Assembly: GCF_000428925.1 (NCBI RefSeq)
Contig: NZ_KE386820.1
Span: forward strand, 124,001-188,000
Direction of reading: 5' to 3'
DNA length: 64,000 nucleotides
From: Furfurilactobacillus rossiae DSM 15814
Lineage (GTDB): Bacteria; Bacillota; Bacilli; Lactobacillales; Lactobacillaceae
In this document: positions 38,832 through 47,151 of the stretch, in pieces
How positions within the stretch are numbered: the stretch's first letter is position 1
How the letters are laid out: each line of letters opens with the position of its first letter
Notes under the pieces: model-generated
The model's database searches: none
What the model saw: only the letters and a program-made list of their open reading frames with translations
Told to the model about the DNA's origin: nothing
Program-made: the position numbers and the translations under genes

Positions 38832-39077
38832 AAATGCATCCTCGCTTTCTCTCTTTTGCCAGTTAACTTACAAGTATTAATATAGCACGATTTTACGCTG
38901 TTTCCTTATCCAAACCATTGGCGTAACGGAATTAAAATATTCCTGCAACCAATCTGACTTGATTACTGAAACTTCGTCATAAAATTGGTAAACTAGATGT
39001 ATTAACAGGTGATGGAAAATTTTCTTGAATCGTCTGGTAACGGATTAAAAAATTCATTTCGACGGAGGTTCTATAGC

Positions 39078-40076
39078 ATGTTAAAACTAGGAATCATTGG
39101 CACGAACTGGATTACGCAGCAATTTGTTGAGGCCGCTGCGGCCAGCAAAGAATATGAACTGACAAGTGTTTACTCACGCCACGAAGAAAGCGGTAAGGCG
39201 TTTGCCGACAAGAACGGTGGTCAAGTCTACACAGATTTAGACAAGTTTTTTAACGATGGTGATTTTGACGTTGTTTACATTGCGTCACCGAACAGTTTGC
39301 ATTTTGCCCAAACGTTGAAGGCAATTGATGCGGGCAAACAGATTATTGTAGAAAAACCGATTGTTTCCAACCCAGATGAATTTGCACAGATGAAGGCTGC
39401 TTTAGCCGAGCATCCTGAAATTCACGTGTTTGAAGCAGCACGTCACATTCATGAACACAATTTCCGTGCAATTCGCAAACAGTTAGCTAGCATGGAGACT
39501 ATTAGTGGGGCAACCTTGACCTATATGAAGTATTCATCACGTTACGATGAATATCTGGCGGGCAAGGATCCAAATGTCTTCACGACAACATTTAGTGGTG
39601 GTGCCCTACAGGACCTCGGCGTCTACGTTGTGTATGATGCTGTTACTTGGTTTGGCAAGCCTAATCGGGTTCACTACTATGCCACGCCATTACGAACTGG
39701 TGCAGATGGTAAAGGGGTCGCTGTATTAGGTTATGATGGTTTTGACGTCACCCTGAACATTGGTAAGAATACGAATTCGTACCTACCATCAGAGATTTAT
39801 GGCGTTAAAGACACGATTGTGATGGATAATGCGGCCGAGTTAACTTCTGTTATTTACCATGCGGCTGATGGTTCGACGAAGCGGATTTCTGAAGAACCTG
39901 ACGATAATCCAATGATCGCTGAAGCAAAAGATTTTGCGACCGTGATTAACGATCCTAAGAATCCAGACAATGTCCGTCATTATCAGACATGGCTTCACTT
40001 GAGTGAAATTGTTAACAGCGTGCTGTTTGACCTGCGTCGCAAGGCTAGCATCGTCTTTCCAGCCGACAATAAATAG
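39078..40076 (+). CDS. Gfo/Idh/MocA-family oxidoreductase
   Basis: 332 residues. NAD(P)-dependent oxidoreductase: Rossmann start LKLGIIGTNWITQQF (residues 2-16), VYIASPNSLH (about 70-79) and the EKPIVSN motif (about 94-100) whose Lys is catalytic. Substrate not predictable; possibly a sugar or inositol derivative. ATG 39078 has GGAGGT 7-8 bases before it; an in-frame ATG at 39009 lacks a binding site. The helicase gene follows after 15 bases, so the two share a transcript. Confidence 0.88.
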   Translation: MLKLGIIGTNWITQQFVEAAAASKEYELTSVYSRHEESGKAFADKNGGQVYTDLDKFFNDGDFDVVYIASPNSLHFAQTLKAIDAGKQIIVEKPIVSNPDEFAQMKAALAEHPEIHVFEAARHIHEHNFRAIRKQLASMETISGATLTYMKYSSRYDEYLAGKDPNVFTTTFSGGALQDLGVYVVYDAVTWFGKPNRVHYYATPLRTGADGKGVAVLGYDGFDVTLNIGKNTNSYLPSEIYGVKDTIVMDNAAELTSVIYHAADGSTKRISEEPDDNPMIAEAKDFATVINDPKNPDNVRHYQTWLHLSEIVNSVLFDLRRKASIVFPADNK

Positions 40077-40091
40077 AAACGAGTATTATAG

Positions 40092-41483
40092 ATGAACAAA
40101 GAATTTGAAGCACATTTTAGTGAGCTGGGCTATACTCAACCCACTGCAATTCAAACGGGCGTTGAAGCACCGCTTACAAACGGTGAAAACGTTGTTGGGT
40201 TAGCACCTACCGGCTCTGGTAAAACAGTTGCCTTTGCGTTGCCGTTATTGGCTAAGATTTTGCCTGGGGATGGCACACAATTGCTAATTCTCGCGCCAAG
40301 TCAAGAACTGGCGCAGCAAACAACGCGTGTGATGCGTGATTGGGCTGCTATTATTGGTGTGAACGTTGCTGCGTTGACTGGTGGTGCCAATGTCAAACGG
40401 CAGATTGAACGTTTGAAAAAGAATCCGGAGGTCGTTGTTGGTACGCCTGGTCGGGTGCTCAACTTACTCGACGATCATCGTTTGAAGGCGCACTTGCTGA
40501 CAAGTATCGTCATTGATGAGGCTGATGAGTTGTTAGCTGGCGAAACTCGGACTGACGTAGAGGACATTATTCGTGAAGCGCCTGGCGATGTTCAACTGAG
40601 TTTCTTCTCTGCAACGAAATCAGAAGCACTCGATCAGCTAACCAGCGAATTCGGCATTGAAGTGACCACCGTTGATGTGCGTGATATTGATGAAACTCAG
40701 GGACAAGTTAAGCACGGTTTGATGACTTTACCCGCTAACCAACGGGCGGTGATGTTACGCCGTTTTTCCCGCATTCCAGGATTTCAAGCATTGGTGTTTT
40801 TCAATCAGTTAGGTGAATTGGAACGGGCAGCTGCGTCAATGCGGCATGAACATGTGGCGGCGGTTTCTTTAGCCGGTAAGCAACGGCAAGTGCAACGTGC
40901 TGATGCGATGCGTGATTTCCGTAATGGCAAAGTTAAGTTTCTGTTGACGACTGATGTTGCGGCTAGGGGATTGGATATTCCCAATTTGCCAGCAGTCATC
41001 AATTACGATCTGCCCGGCTCATTGGTAACGTATACGCACCGTGTTGGCCGGACTGGGCGAATGGGTGCTAGTGGCCTTGTCATTAACTTTGGGAATGATC
41101 ATGATATTCGTAGCCTAAAGCAAGTGTTGCGGGGGAGTGATTACCAACTTCAGCCACTGTACTTTGCTCATAATGCGTTTGTCGATGAACGACCACAACG
41201 TGTAGAATCTGTTGGTAGTGTTGCAAAAAAGACAGCCCGTCCTGAGCAAGGCAGTAAAGCTAAAGTGCGTAGTGGTGAAAAGCCTGGTAACACTAGCGGT
41301 ACTGGTAGTGCTACGGCAAAGCCAAAGCCTCAACGCGCCAAGGCGGCTACGAGCCATTCATCTAAGAAGAATGATTCTGCTAAAGTACAGGCAGCTTCGA
41401 AGAAACCACATACGCATAAAAAGCATTCGAAGAACAAGGGAATGCGGCACAAACATCAACTGAAGAATCAGGAAGGAAAATAA
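40092..41483 (+). CDS. DEAD-box RNA helicase, CshB-like
   Basis: 463 residues. Two RecA-like domains: Q-motif GYTQPTAIQTG (about 13-23), Walker A PTGSGKT (about 40-46), VIDEADELL (DEAD), SAT, ARGLD and HRVGRTGRMG. The C-terminal 90 residues are rich in Lys, Ala and Ser (KKTARPEQGSKAKVRSG, then KKPHTHKKHSKNKG), a basic RNA-binding tail. It likely helps ribosome assembly or RNA decay, especially in the cold. The ribosome binding site is weak (ACGAGTATTATAG), consistent with coupling to the gene before it. Confidence 0.93.
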   Translation: MNKEFEAHFSELGYTQPTAIQTGVEAPLTNGENVVGLAPTGSGKTVAFALPLLAKILPGDGTQLLILAPSQELAQQTTRVMRDWAAIIGVNVAALTGGANVKRQIERLKKNPEVVVGTPGRVLNLLDDHRLKAHLLTSIVIDEADELLAGETRTDVEDIIREAPGDVQLSFFSATKSEALDQLTSEFGIEVTTVDVRDIDETQGQVKHGLMTLPANQRAVMLRRFSRIPGFQALVFFNQLGELERAAASMRHEHVAAVSLAGKQRQVQRADAMRDFRNGKVKFLLTTDVAARGLDIPNLPAVINYDLPGSLVTYTHRVGRTGRMGASGLVINFGNDHDIRSLKQVLRGSDYQLQPLYFAHNAFVDERPQRVESVGSVAKKTARPEQGSKAKVRSGEKPGNTSGTGSATAKPKPQRAKAATSHSSKKNDSAKVQAASKKPHTHKKHSKNKGMRHKHQLKNQEGK

Positions 41484-41487
41484 CGTT

Positions 41488-41871
41488 ATGCCATTAGTAC
41501 GAGTTGACCTCCAACGAGGCCGTAGTAAATCAGAATTGAAGGCCATTTTAGATGCAGAACATAAAATCTTAGTCCAAGATTTTGGTGTGCCTGCGAGGGA
41601 TCGTTACCAAATTGTGACGCAACATGATCCAGAAGAAATGGAAATTGAGGATACCGGGTTTGGCATCGACAGAACAGACAAGTTCGTGATGATTCAAATC
41701 ACCATGCGTGGTGGTCGGACTGAAACACAGAAACGAACATTCTATGAAGACCTCGTTAAAGAGCTTCAAACCAGTGCTGGTATCGAGCCGAACGATGTAA
41801 TGGTGGTCATCTCAGAAAATGGCAGTCCTGACTGGTCATTCGGAAATGGTGCCGCACAGTTTTTAAATTAG
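41488..41871 (+). CDS. tautomerase-superfamily protein
   Basis: 127 residues, starts MPLVRVDL: after removal of Met the N-terminal Pro is the catalytic base in the 4-oxalocrotonate tautomerase superfamily. The length corresponds to two fused beta-alpha-beta units, and the pattern LVKELQTSAGIEPNDVMVVISEN fits the second half. ATG 41488 is preceded by AGGAAAATAACGTT and begins 4 bases after the helicase stop. Substrate unknown. Confidence 0.85.
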   Translation: MPLVRVDLQRGRSKSELKAILDAEHKILVQDFGVPARDRYQIVTQHDPEEMEIEDTGFGIDRTDKFVMIQITMRGGRTETQKRTFYEDLVKELQTSAGIEPNDVMVVISENGSPDWSFGNGAAQFLN

Positions 41872-41880
41872 TGTATACTA

Positions 41881-41913
41881 AAAAACGGTTCATCCACTAA
41901 GGTGAATCGTTTC
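41881..41913 (+). terminator. weak terminator between tautomerase gene and tRNA-Arg
   Basis: AAACGGTTCA with TGAATCGTTT forms a 10-bp stem with one mismatch, followed by a short T-stretch; just ahead of the tRNA. Confidence 0.55.
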
Positions 41914-41917
41914 ATCT

Positions 41918-41990
41918 GTCCCTATAGTTTAACTGGATAAAACCGCCGCCTCCTAAGCGGCTGCTCCCAGTTCGAGTCTGGGTGGGGACA
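41918..41990 (+). tRNA. tRNA-Arg (anticodon CCU)
   Basis: 73 nt cloverleaf: acceptor GTCCCTA (41918-41924) with TGGGGAC and discriminator A at 41990, anticodon stem CCGCC/GCGG around loop CTCCTAA with anticodon CCT, T-arm CCCAG TTCGAGT CTGGG. Reads AGG codons. The 3' CCA is not encoded. Followed after 30 bases by a small gene that may be co-transcribed. Confidence 0.96.
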
Positions 41991-42020
41991 TTCATCTTAT
42001 CTTATTGGAGTAATGCAGAA

Positions 42021-42311
42021 ATGGCAGATAACGACACGATCGTGGACTATTTAGTTGATGCAATTGAGCGCAACGGTAAGGCCAAAAAGGTGCTTAAGAA
42101 CGATAAAGCACGATCCATCGCCTATGTGGCAAAAATGGGCGAGCCGAACTTCAGCAGCAAAGAGTTAGTAAGCTTAATGCTGAAGGGGATGCAGGCTGGC
42201 ATCATCGAATTTGTCCGGTCAGAGCCCCGCTTCGAGTGGAATGAGACGGATTTCCCTGTATTATTAATGGCTAGTTCAAAGGCCAAAGACGCGTTCACCA
42301 AGCTTTTATGA
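42021..42311 (+). CDS. hypothetical 96-residue protein
   Basis: Small cytoplasmic, mostly helical protein with alternating charges (DDTIVDYLVDAIERNGKAKKVLKNDKA at the start, ending AFTKLL). No family recognised. ATG 42021 with TTGGAG 10 bases before it. The longer in-frame start at 41982 would lie in the tRNA and is rejected. Lies between tRNA-Arg and a strong terminator, so the tRNA and this gene may form one transcript. Confidence 0.65.
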   Translation: MADNDTIVDYLVDAIERNGKAKKVLKNDKARSIAYVAKMGEPNFSSKELVSLMLKGMQAGIIEFVRSEPRFEWNETDFPVLLMASSKAKDAFTKLL

Positions 42312-42314
42312 CAT

Positions 42315-42364
42315 AAAAGACGAGCATCCTGAAATCATTGAAGATTTCAGGATGCTCGTCTTTT
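42315..42364. terminator. strong bidirectional terminator
   Basis: Perfect 22-bp stem (AAAAGACGAGCATCCTGAAA and complement) with a small loop, between convergent genes. Confidence 0.92.
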
Positions 42365-42383
42365 GACTACTAGGACTCAAACA

Positions 42384-43190
42384 TTAATTCGTGTAAGCCC
42401 AGTGGTTGATTGGGCCATATTTGTGACCAACTTCAATTTGGTTAGCAATCGAGACATTAACATATTGTTTGGCAATCGTAATGGCTTCCTTAACGGATTT
42501 ACCCTTAGCCAATTCGGCAGTAATGCATGCGGATAACGAGTCACCCGTGCCGTTAACACGGTCTGTATGAATGTAAGGTGCGCTGAGCCAGAAGTGTTCG
42601 CCATTCTCCAGAAGGACTAGATCACGGACTTCTGTTTGATCAGCATCACTATGTTGTCCCTTGATCATGACGTTGTTAGCACCCATCGTGTGCAATTTTT
42701 TAGCCGCGGTTAACATGTCCTCATCTGTTTCAATGACCATATCAACCAACTTTTGCGCCTCAAAAAAGTTTGGTGTAATCACTGTTGCTAAGGGAACTAG
42801 CTGTTCGCGTAACGTTTCAAACGCAGCCGTTTCTAGCAACATTGCGCCGTGTTTAGTGACGATAACGGGATCCACGACTAGCGGTCCAAAATCGACACGT
42901 TTGTAATTGGTCACAACGTTATTAATCAATTCGGCATCGGCCAACATGCCTGTTTTGGCGGCCTTTAAATCAAAGTCATCTGCTAAGGATGTAAATTGTT
43001 GGTTAATGAAGTCGGTCGGCATTGATGTGGATGCCTGAATGCCATACGAGTTGCCAGCGACACATGCTGTGACGATGGACATGCCGTAAACGTTGCGGGT
43101 GAAGAATGTGTTTAAGTCTGCCTGTAAACCAGCACTGCCATCGGAATCAGAACCGGCAATGGTGACAACTTGTGGAAATTCATTTGCCAT
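42384..43190 (-). CDS. pyridoxine/hydroxymethylpyrimidine kinase (PdxK/ThiD type)
   Basis: 268 residues, ribokinase-fold enzyme that phosphorylates pyridoxal/pyridoxine or hydroxymethylpyrimidine. TIAGSDSDGSAGLQADL (about 9-25) is the substrate/glycine-rich opening and DRVNGTGDSLSACITAEL near residue 216 carries the anion hole and catalytic Asp. VDPVIVTKHG in the middle fits this family. No thiamine genes are adjacent, so vitamin B6 salvage is at least as likely as thiamine synthesis. ATG 43190 behind GAGGTTTTATGAA. Confidence 0.88.
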   Translation of the reverse strand: MANEFPQVVTIAGSDSDGSAGLQADLNTFFTRNVYGMSIVTACVAGNSYGIQASTSMPTDFINQQFTSLADDFDLKAAKTGMLADAELINNVVTNYKRVDFGPLVVDPVIVTKHGAMLLETAAFETLREQLVPLATVITPNFFEAQKLVDMVIETDEDMLTAAKKLHTMGANNVMIKGQHSDADQTEVRDLVLLENGEHFWLSAPYIHTDRVNGTGDSLSACITAELAKGKSVKEAITIAKQYVNVSIANQIEVGHKYGPINHWAYTN

Positions 43191-43332
43191 TTCATAAAAC
43201 CTCGCTTTTCAATTGGTGTTGGTGATAGCGTAGCACAATCCAAATCAACTGCGACAGTCTTTTTAATCAGTTTTTGTGTGAGGTGGACAAATTTTCATTT
43301 TTGTCTATGTTTGCCTAATTAGATCGAAAGTG

Positions 43333-43380
43333 TTGACAAACATTTAGGTGCCTATATAATAGTCGATGTTAGGCACCTAA
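43333..43380 (+). promoter_or_regulatory. promoter with double operator of the MarR-type gene
   Basis: TTGACA (43333-43338) and TATAAT (43355-43360) are 16 bases apart, a near-ideal promoter. TTAGGTGCCTA (43344-43354) in the spacer and TTAGGCACCTAA (43369-43380) after the -10 are inverted copies of one another and each is itself near-palindromic. A MarR dimer on these sites would block polymerase, giving self-repression. Confidence 0.85.
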
Positions 43381-43403
43381 CTAACAATTTTTGGAGGAAA
43401 ATT

Positions 43404-44018
43404 ATGAATACTGAAAAAAACGATGAATTGTTTAGAACATTTATGGATTTAACAAAACAGATGCAGCGGTATGGGTTTGCGACTCGTGGCCAACTGCACG
43501 GCCGTCACCATGGATTTGGTCGTGGCCGGTTGTTACAATTGATTGCAGATCATGATAATGTCACACAGAGTGAACTAGCTGAGTTGCTGGACATTCGTCC
43601 ATCTTCTTTATCAGAAATGTTGAGTAAGCTTTCTGATGGGGGATTGATTGAACGGCATGCTGACGAAAACGACAAACGAATTACGCACGTCGTTCTCACT
43701 GAGGCAGGACGTAAACGCTTAGCGGAACGCAAGCAAACAACGGATGAGTATCTGACAGGCTTGTTCGATGGTTTGACTGATGAGGAGACACAACAGTTAC
43801 AACAGTTGTTGGCCAAACTTGACGGTTCGCTAAAAGATAAGCTGGCAGATATGGATGACGCACCAGAGCCTGAATTTGGCTCATTCGCTGGTCCTGCAGG
43901 CCACTTTGGCCGTCGTTCATTTAATGGCCGCAATGGTTTTGATCCTCGTGGTCAGGGGTTCAATCGTCAACATCACGATAACTCAGACATGGGCATGATG
44001 AACGGTTTCTGGCGTTAG
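43404..44018 (+). CDS. MarR-family regulator with disordered Gly/Arg/Asn tail
   Basis: 204 residues. Winged-helix domain (about 28-140): NVTQSELAELLDIRPSSLSEMLSKLSDGGLIERHADENDKRITHVVLTEAG. The tail (about 150-204, FGSFAGPAGHFGRRSFNGRNGFDPRGQGFNRQHH) is rich in Gly, Phe, Arg, Asn and His, and the N-terminus also has a GRHHGFGRGR patch. Related MarR proteins in lactobacilli usually precede a pair of ABC multidrug exporter genes (family memory); none is here. Ribosome binding site TTGGAGGAAA. Self-controlled by the operators at 43344-43380. Confidence 0.9.
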   Translation: MNTEKNDELFRTFMDLTKQMQRYGFATRGQLHGRHHGFGRGRLLQLIADHDNVTQSELAELLDIRPSSLSEMLSKLSDGGLIERHADENDKRITHVVLTEAGRKRLAERKQTTDEYLTGLFDGLTDEETQQLQQLLAKLDGSLKDKLADMDDAPEPEFGSFAGPAGHFGRRSFNGRNGFDPRGQGFNRQHHDNSDMGMMNGFWR

Positions 44019-44030
44019 TTTAATAAACGC

Positions 44031-44075
44031 AAAAGAGTGGTTACTGATATTATTTTTCAGTAACCACTCTTTTTA
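44031..44075. terminator. bidirectional terminator between MarR gene and small membrane gene
   Basis: Perfect 17-bp stem AAAAGAGTGGTTACTGA and complement, T-run after it. Confidence 0.9.
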
Positions 44076-44093
44076 CATATATAATTGCAGATC

Positions 44094-44294
44094 CTATGCT
44101 TTCGGCACAAAAACGTCCTCCAGCATTGCAAATGAAATGAATGAGACGCCCGCCAAGAGAAGACCGGCAATAATGCCAACAACCAACCCCGTGACGACTT
44201 GCCCAGCAATCAGTCCATACAGTAGGCCAATCAAAATGATAAGTGGTAAAACACTGCCAGAAATCCAAACAATAAGTGAATCATCGCGTTGCAT
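44094..44294 (-). CDS. small two-segment membrane protein
   Basis: 66 residues with two hydrophobic segments (about 9-30 and 33-55) rich in Gly, Ile, Leu and Val; no family recognised. ATG 44294 has GGGGGA 7 bases upstream, a strong site, so the longer in-frame version to 44360 is rejected. Single gene convergent with the MarR regulator. Function unknown. Confidence 0.7.
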   Translation of the reverse strand: MQRDDSLIVWISGSVLPLIILIGLLYGLIAGQVVTGLVVGIIAGLLLAGVSFISFAMLEDVFVPKA

Positions 44295-44445
44295 GATAAA
44301 TCCCCCTTGTATAATGATGACATAGTGTGACATACACTGAACCCACCTATGTTGTATCATATTAATGAATAGAAAACGGAATTCTAAGAAAAAACGGTTT
44401 CATTTCTTAGAGAATAAATGATTTTATAATGGAGCAAACAATTTA

Positions 44446-45078
44446 ATGAAAGAATTAACAGCGGATTTCTTTTCAGGACGGCCAACAGAACAAATTGCCA
44501 AGGATTTACTGGGTGTCACATTGACGCGAAAAATGGACGATGGTGTAGTTGGTGGTGTTATCGTCGAGACCGAGGCTTATTTGGGCGATCAAGATACAGC
44601 TGCGCATGCTTTCGGCCATCGAAAGAGCAAGGCCAACGCAGCCTTGTTTTCAGAGCCTGGTGCGCTGTATTTTTATACAATGCGTGGGCTAATCCTTATG
44701 AATCTTATCTGTCAGCCGTCGGGTACACCACAAGGAGTTTTACTGCGGGCGCTCGAACCAACCGTTGGTACAAGATTGATGGAACAAAATCGTCATAGAA
44801 CGGGCATTGATGTTGCCAACGGTCCTGCTAAGTTAACAGCGGCGATGGGGATAGACACGTTGCAGTACAATGACATGTTACTGAGTCAGTCTCCCTTTAG
44901 CTTGAGCATTAGTGGCCAGTATCAACCACAGCAAATTGTGAGTGCTGCTCGGGTTGGTGTCAGTGAAGGGGAATGGCACGACCGACAGCTTCGGTTTTAT
45001 GTCGAGGAAAATCCTTTTGTCTCGGGGATGAAGAAGAGAGAAATGAATTGGGATAATCACGGTTGGACGAAGGACTAG
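44446..45078 (+). CDS. 3-methyladenine DNA glycosylase, AAG/MPG family
   Basis: 210 residues. Removes alkylated purines from DNA in base-excision repair. IVETEAYLGDQDTAAHAFGHRKSKANAALFSEPGALYFYTMRG carries the catalytic Glu and base-flipping Tyr region (about residues 39-82), and GPAKLTAAMGI is typical of the C-terminal half. ATG 44446 follows ATGGAGC. Single gene without an obvious partner. Confidence 0.92.
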   Translation: MKELTADFFSGRPTEQIAKDLLGVTLTRKMDDGVVGGVIVETEAYLGDQDTAAHAFGHRKSKANAALFSEPGALYFYTMRGLILMNLICQPSGTPQGVLLRALEPTVGTRLMEQNRHRTGIDVANGPAKLTAAMGIDTLQYNDMLLSQSPFSLSISGQYQPQQIVSAARVGVSEGEWHDRQLRFYVEENPFVSGMKKREMNWDNHGWTKD

Positions 45079-45204
45079 TTGGTTGCGATAACGACATCTA
45101 AAATAATAAATACCTAAGTTTTACTTATGAAGGGTCGACACGTTGCTGTCAAAGTCGTAAATTGTTATGTTAGTTGATTAAATAAGGAAGTTGGAATTCT
45201 CTAA

Positions 45205-45624
45205 ATGGCAACTTTAGTAAAGTTATTTAAAAAGTATCAGTCTCAGATTGCCTATCTTTTTTTTGGTGGCGTTACAACAATAATTAATTTAGCGACTTTT
45301 GCGGTTGCAAATTATTGGTGGCACTGGAACTACCAGGTTGCGACAGTTTTAGCTTGGATAATTGCTGTTTTAGTTGCTTACATAACAAACAAGTTGTGGG
45401 TATTTTCTTCTAAAGCAACGGGTGCAGTTGCAATCATTAAAGAAATGATCTCTTTCTTTGGTTTTCGAATTCTGACTTTGTTTTTTGAAATGATAATTAT
45501 GTTCGTCGGAATTACTGTTCTTCACGGAAATGCAATGCTCGTAAAAGTTATTGATCAAATTATTGTGGTTGTTTCAAATTACTTTTTCAGTAAATGGTAT
45601 ATTTTTAAAACAAATGATATCTAG
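45205..45624 (+). CDS. GtrA-family membrane protein (copy 1)
   Basis: 139 residues, four membrane segments: AYLFFGGVTTIINLATFAVAN, an inner ITNKLWVFSSKAT loop, and a C-terminal YFFSKWYIFKT. GtrA proteins are thought to flip polyprenyl-phosphate sugars across the membrane for glycosylation. Nearest relative in the window is the minus-strand copy at 46682. ATG 45205 lies behind AAGGAAGTTGGAATTC. Its position beside the surface polysaccharide genes supports a role in cell-wall or teichoic-acid glycosylation. Confidence 0.9.
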   Translation: MATLVKLFKKYQSQIAYLFFGGVTTIINLATFAVANYWWHWNYQVATVLAWIIAVLVAYITNKLWVFSSKATGAVAIIKEMISFFGFRILTLFFEMIIMFVGITVLHGNAMLVKVIDQIIVVVSNYFFSKWYIFKTNDI

Positions 45625-45639
45625 TTTGAGTTCATTACA

Positions 45640-45674
45640 AAGCATATCCGTCTTTTTCGGACATGCTTTTTTTG
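45640..45674 (+). terminator. terminator after GtrA copy 1
   Basis: 10-bp stem AGCATATCCG / CGGACATGCT (one mismatch) followed by TTTTTTT. Confidence 0.85.
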
Positions 45675-45741
45675 TTTTGAACGCCAATATGGTTTAATTA
45701 GACAAGAATAAATTGACTTAAAGTGTGAACAGGGGTTAACA

Positions 45742-46608
45742 ATGAAACGTTTTTTTGAAATTTTTATACGCCGATTTAGCAATGCTGAAGTTAGCAACTC
45801 AGCGGTAATATTGGCGTGGTATTCACTGTTGTCAATCTTTCCTGCAGTGATTGTAATTGGGAATTTATTGCCTATTTTTGGTATCAATGCGCGAACAGTT
45901 TTGGATTATTTACAGACTGCTGTCCCAGCAGATGTATATAGGACTTTGGCCCCAGCAATTTTATCTTTTCTTCAACGTGGCAGTGGCAGTTTACTGTCAA
46001 TTGGGGCGGTTGTTGCTTTGTGGTCTACAAGTCAAGTGGTAGCCGCTTTTCAGCGAACGGTCAATCAGGCTTACGGCGTTGGTGAAAACCAAAATGCAAT
46101 TGCTAATCGTCTGTTTTCGTTTATGTGGATGATATTGGTTATCATCATTATGGCAATCATTATTCTTTTCTTTACTTTGGGACAGGTTGTGATTAAACAA
46201 CTGACACCTTTACTTCATCTAAGTCGTAATATTACCGGTGTAGTTGGCTCCTTAAAGTGGCCAGTCACGTTGGGATTGTTGTTTGTTTTACTTTTGCTGC
46301 TGTACTATTTTTTGCCTAACGCACATTTAAAGTGGCGGTACGTATGGGTGGGGGCCTTGATATCAACCATTGTGTGGTTGTTATTGTCACAACTTTTTTC
46401 ATTGTATGTTGATTATTTTGCCAAGTCCGTTACCACTTATAAAACAGTTGGGTCAGTTATCGTAATTATGATGTGGCTTGATTTTTCAGGAATTGTCATT
46501 TTAACAGGGTCGGTTCTTAATGCAACTCTTCAGGAGTATTTTAGTGGATCCATAGTTGAAAGTCGTCAATCATTGCACTGGATTGCAAAAGTGTGGCAAA
46601 AGAAATGA
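45742..46608 (+). CDS. YihY/UPF0761 (BrkB-like) membrane protein
   Basis: 288 residues, six membrane segments. Matches the YihY/virulence-factor BrkB family (AVILAWYSLLSIFPAVIVIGN, LWSTSQVVAAFQRTVNQAYG, WRYVWVGALISTIVWLLLSQLFSLYV, MMWLDFSGIVILTGSVLNA). Once called ribonuclease BN in error; real function unknown, possibly a transporter. ATG 45742 behind AGGGGTTAAC. Lies between two GtrA genes. Confidence 0.92.
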   Translation: MKRFFEIFIRRFSNAEVSNSAVILAWYSLLSIFPAVIVIGNLLPIFGINARTVLDYLQTAVPADVYRTLAPAILSFLQRGSGSLLSIGAVVALWSTSQVVAAFQRTVNQAYGVGENQNAIANRLFSFMWMILVIIIMAIIILFFTLGQVVIKQLTPLLHLSRNITGVVGSLKWPVTLGLLFVLLLLLYYFLPNAHLKWRYVWVGALISTIVWLLLSQLFSLYVDYFAKSVTTYKTVGSVIVIMMWLDFSGIVILTGSVLNATLQEYFSGSIVESRQSLHWIAKVWQKK

Positions 46609-46622
46609 GCTTCGTTGCAAAA

Positions 46623-46667
46623 TAAGCCTCTGAACTTGGACGTTGTCCGATTTCAGAGGCTTAATTA
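46623..46667. terminator. bidirectional terminator
   Basis: TAAGCCTCTGAA (46623-46634) pairs perfectly with TTCAGAGGCTTA (46652-46663), between the convergent YihY and GtrA genes. Confidence 0.75.
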
Positions 46668-46681
46668 GTATGGAAGTAATA

Positions 46682-47089
46682 TTATTTAACAGTTTTAAAA
46701 ATATACCAACGAGAGAAAAAATAGTTTGCCACATTGGTGATACATTGGTCAACGAGCTTAACGAGAATGTCGTTGCCTTTAAACAGAGTAATCCCAACAA
46801 AAAGAATGACTATATCCATTAATAATGTGACAGCCCTAAAAAAATAAAACGACCACATCTCATGAAACAATGCTTTAAAGCCATTTGCATGAGTGGCGAA
46901 CACCCACATTTTGTTTGTAAAAAAAGCAAAAGTAGTTGCTAAAAACCAGCCAATTGCATTTGCCAATTGATAATTCATAGGAGTCCAGACATCGAACACA
47001 GTAAAGACAGATAAATTAATTAAAAAAGCGCAGGTCCCCCACACGGCGTATTCAATTAATGCATGGTGATTATTAATCCATCTAACCAT
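46682..47089 (-). CDS. GtrA-family membrane protein (copy 2)
   Basis: 135 residues, four membrane segments, clearly similar to copy 1 in the second half (FFTNKMWVFATHANG, FVGITLFKGNDILVKLVDQCI, NYFFSRWYIFKTVK). Opposite strand to copy 1 with YihY between them. ATG 47089 is preceded by AAGGGATTGAATTATTTAT. Probably flips a lipid-linked sugar; no partner glycosyltransferase is next to it. Confidence 0.9.
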   Translation of the reverse strand: MVRWINNHHALIEYAVWGTCAFLINLSVFTVFDVWTPMNYQLANAIGWFLATTFAFFTNKMWVFATHANGFKALFHEMWSFYFFRAVTLLMDIVILFVGITLFKGNDILVKLVDQCITNVANYFFSRWYIFKTVK

Positions 47090-47151
47090 ATAAATAATTC
47101 AATCCCTTTATAGACTTTGTTGAGGTGGTCAATAGAGTTTTACTTTTTGCA

